A stretch of DNA of 23,411 nt from an uncultured Rikenella sp. (lineage in GTDB: Bacteria > Bacteroidota > Bacteroidia > Bacteroidales > Rikenellaceae): positions 1-23,411 of the forward strand of contig NZ_CAJTMN010000030.1 of NCBI RefSeq assembly GCF_910577125.1, written 5' to 3'. Below are positions 21,762 through 23,411 of this stretch, one piece after another. Every line of letters starts with the position of its first letter. Position 1 is the stretch's first letter. The notes beneath the pieces were generated by a model that was not told the origin of the DNA, made no database searches, and saw only the letters and a list, made by a program, of their open reading frames with translations. The translations under genes were made by a program, and so were the position numbers.

Positions 21762-23306
21762 ATGAGCGAAGAACTGCAACAAAAACTGCGCAACCAGCTT
21801 TGGGCCGTAGCCAACACCCTCCGCGGAAACATGTCGGCCAGCGACTTCATGTACTTCACGCTGGGATTCATCTTCTACAAATACCTCTCCGAAAAAATCG
21901 AGCTCTACGCCAACGACGAGCTGCAGGAAGACCACCTGACCTTCCGCGAAGTGTGGGCCGGATCCGACCGTGAGCTGAAAAACGACCTGAAAGAGGCCTG
22001 CGTGCAGGATCTGGGCTATTTTGTCGAACCGGAGTACCTCTACTCCACCCTGATCGCCATGATCGACCGGAAAGAGAACATTCTCCCGCTGCTGGAACGG
22101 TCGCTCAAAAAGATCGAAGACAGCACCCTCGGCCAGGAGAGCGAAGACGACTTCGGCGGCCTTTTCTCGGACATCGACCTCACCTCGCCCAAACTCGGCA
22201 AAACAGCCGAAGACAAAAACAGACTGATCAGCGACGTACTCGTCGCCCTGAACGGCATCGACTTCGGTCTGAAAGAGGCGCAGGAGATCGACATTCTCGG
22301 CGACGCCTATGAATACATGATCGGTCAGTTTGCCGCCGGAGCCGGCAAAAAAGCCGGTGAGTTCTACACCCCTCAGGAGGTCAGTCAGATTCTGGCCGAA
22401 ATCGTCATCACCGGCAAACAACGCCTCAAAACGGTTTACGACCCGACCTGCGGTAGCGGTTCACTGCTGCTGCGCACGGCACGGAGCGGACACGCCGACG
22501 CCATCTTCGGACAAGAGAAGAACCCCACCACATTCAACCTCTGTCGGATGAACATGCTCCTGCACGGCATCCGCTACAACGACTTCGACATCCGCAACGG
22601 CGATACACTCGAAGCCGACGAATTCGGCGACCGCCAGTTCGACGCCGTGGTCGCCAATCCCCCTTTCTCGGCCGACTGGAGCGCCGCCGCCAAATTCAAC
22701 AACGACGACCGGTTCAACAAGCCGGGCGTACTGGCACCGAAATCAAAGGCCGACTACGCCTTCATCCTGCACATGATTTACCACCTGAACGACGGAGGTA
22801 CGATGGCATGTGTAGCTCCGCACGGTGTGCTGTTCCGCGGCGCGGCCGAAGGAAAAATCCGCCGGTTTCTGATCGAAACGAAAAACTGCATCGACGCCGT
22901 CATCGGTCTGCCGGCCAATATCTTCTACGGCACGACGATTCCCACCTGCATTCTGGTCATCAAGAAATGCCGCAAACAGGATGACCACATCCTCTTCATC
23001 GACGCTTCCCGCGAGTTCGAGAAGGTCAAAACGCAAAACAAACTGCGTCCGGAGCACATTCAAAAAATCATCGACACCTATCGGAATCGCTCCGAGGTTG
23101 AAAAATACAGCCATTGCGCGACCCTCAAAGAGATCGAAGAGAACGATTACAACCTGAATATCCCGCGTTACGTCGACACCTTCGAGGAAGAGGAAGAGAT
23201 CGACATCCAAGCCGTCATGTCAGAGCTGAAATCTTTAGAGGCTCAGCGTGCCGACCTAGACCGACAGATCGCGGTTTATATGAAAGAACTGGGTCTCGAT
23301 TTTTAG
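21762..23306 (+). CDS. hsdM: Type I restriction-modification methyltransferase subunit M
   Basis: The 514-residue N6-adenine DNA methyltransferase subunit, which with HsdS methylates the recognition site and is also needed for cutting. The N-terminal helical domain (about 7-150: WAVANTLRGNMSASDFMYFTLGFIFYKYLSEK) is followed by AGEFYTPQEVSQILAEIV (198-215), the SAM-binding motif DPTCGSGS (227-234) and the catalytic motif NPPF (299-302) in VVANPPFSADW. The C-terminal part (GVLFRGAAEGKIRRFLIE, LPANIFYGTTIPTCILVI) is typical, and a coiled-coil tail (about 480-512) fits HsdS contact. All motifs are intact. Downstream, hsdS begins 48 bp on. Confidence 0.97.
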   Translation: MSEELQQKLRNQLWAVANTLRGNMSASDFMYFTLGFIFYKYLSEKIELYANDELQEDHLTFREVWAGSDRELKNDLKEACVQDLGYFVEPEYLYSTLIAMIDRKENILPLLERSLKKIEDSTLGQESEDDFGGLFSDIDLTSPKLGKTAEDKNRLISDVLVALNGIDFGLKEAQEIDILGDAYEYMIGQFAAGAGKKAGEFYTPQEVSQILAEIVITGKQRLKTVYDPTCGSGSLLLRTARSGHADAIFGQEKNPTTFNLCRMNMLLHGIRYNDFDIRNGDTLEADEFGDRQFDAVVANPPFSADWSAAAKFNNDDRFNKPGVLAPKSKADYAFILHMIYHLNDGGTMACVAPHGVLFRGAAEGKIRRFLIETKNCIDAVIGLPANIFYGTTIPTCILVIKKCRKQDDHILFIDASREFEKVKTQNKLRPEHIQKIIDTYRNRSEVEKYSHCATLKEIEENDYNLNIPRYVDTFEEEEEIDIQAVMSELKSLEAQRADLDRQIAVYMKELGLDF

Positions 23307-23354
23307 ACCTCGCCAAGTCCTCAATCCGTATAACGAAAACCTTTTACCTTCGAG

Positions 23355-23411
23355 ATGAGTATCAAACGAAAAAGCACGAGACATTGTCCCCCTTTGAGAT
23401 TCCCGGAGTTC
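23355..23411 (+). CDS. hsdS: Type I specificity subunit S, 5' end only (cut by window edge)
   Basis: Nineteen codons from ATG 23355: MSIKRKSTRH then CPPLRFPEF, running off the window. The LRFPEF motif opens many Bacteroidetes HsdS proteins, and its place right after hsdM fits. The target-recognition domains are not visible, so specificity cannot be judged. Any inverted hsdS copies or a recombinase, common near such loci, would lie beyond the edge. Confidence 0.75.
   Translation, partial: MSIKRKSTRHCPPLRFPEF

Noticed and set aside
21264..22421. Minus-strand frame of 385 codons
   Set aside because: Antisense to the GIY-YIG gene and hsdM, both with intact motifs.
23345..23352. TACCTTCG as a separate promoter for hsdS
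   Set aside because: It ends two bases before the ATG, so transcription would begin inside the gene; the 48-bp gap fits operon expression.

Overview
The window reads as chromosomal DNA from a Bacteroidota gut-type bacterium, most likely Bacteroidales and possibly Alistipes/Rikenellaceae. The family guess is inference from high-GC core genes, Bacteroidetes-style -7 promoter boxes (TAnnTTTG), little use of Shine-Dalgarno sites and the gene content. The core genes (rfbC, esterase, acyltransferase, pgk, the AsmA-like gene and the restriction genes) are GC-rich. The LRR lipoprotein (6998-8503) and the small exported proteins (15018-17543) are visibly AT-richer and look like accessory DNA.

Layout. 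1-430: about two and a half copies of a 196-bp palindrome-rich tandem repeat. 479-1527: an HxlR regulator divergent from a cupin gene, with nested inverted repeats between them. 1620-5447 (minus strand): an acyltransferase, a double-headed SGNH/sialate O-acetylesterase and RmlC/RfbC, consistent with O-acetylation and deacetylation of surface or host glycans plus dTDP-rhamnose supply. 5626-6885: pgk with a strong terminator. 6998-8503 (minus): a leucine-rich-repeat lipoprotein. 8970-12455: a large AsmA-like envelope protein. 12576-12653: tRNA-Val, followed by decayed coding sequence. 13207-14166: a Fic protein. 14328-14603: a small unknown protein. 15018-17543: four small exported proteins or lipoproteins, followed by a long RNA hairpin, a 28-residue membrane peptide and a stop-interrupted small gene. 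18258 to the end: a type I restriction-modification operon, hsdR - GIY-YIG/DUF4357-like gene - hsdM - hsdS (cut by the window edge).

The most interesting signal is not a protein. A regulatory module of about 380 bp (upstream region, TATCTTTG promoter box and a long structured 5' leader) occurs twice in inverted orientation, at 8521-8914 (minus) and 14624-15001 (plus). One copy heads the LRR lipoprotein and the other heads an unrelated small lipoprotein. Between copies the leader keeps an upstream mini-ORF beginning MKVFSF, a hairpin with compensatory base-pair changes, and paired blocks CAATACCCC/GGGGTATTG and GAAAGTGT/ACACTTTC. The last bases of the module recur before a third exported-protein gene at 16250. 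This looks like a shared cis-regulatory RNA for surface proteins that has been reused with different cargo. I do not recognise it as a described family.
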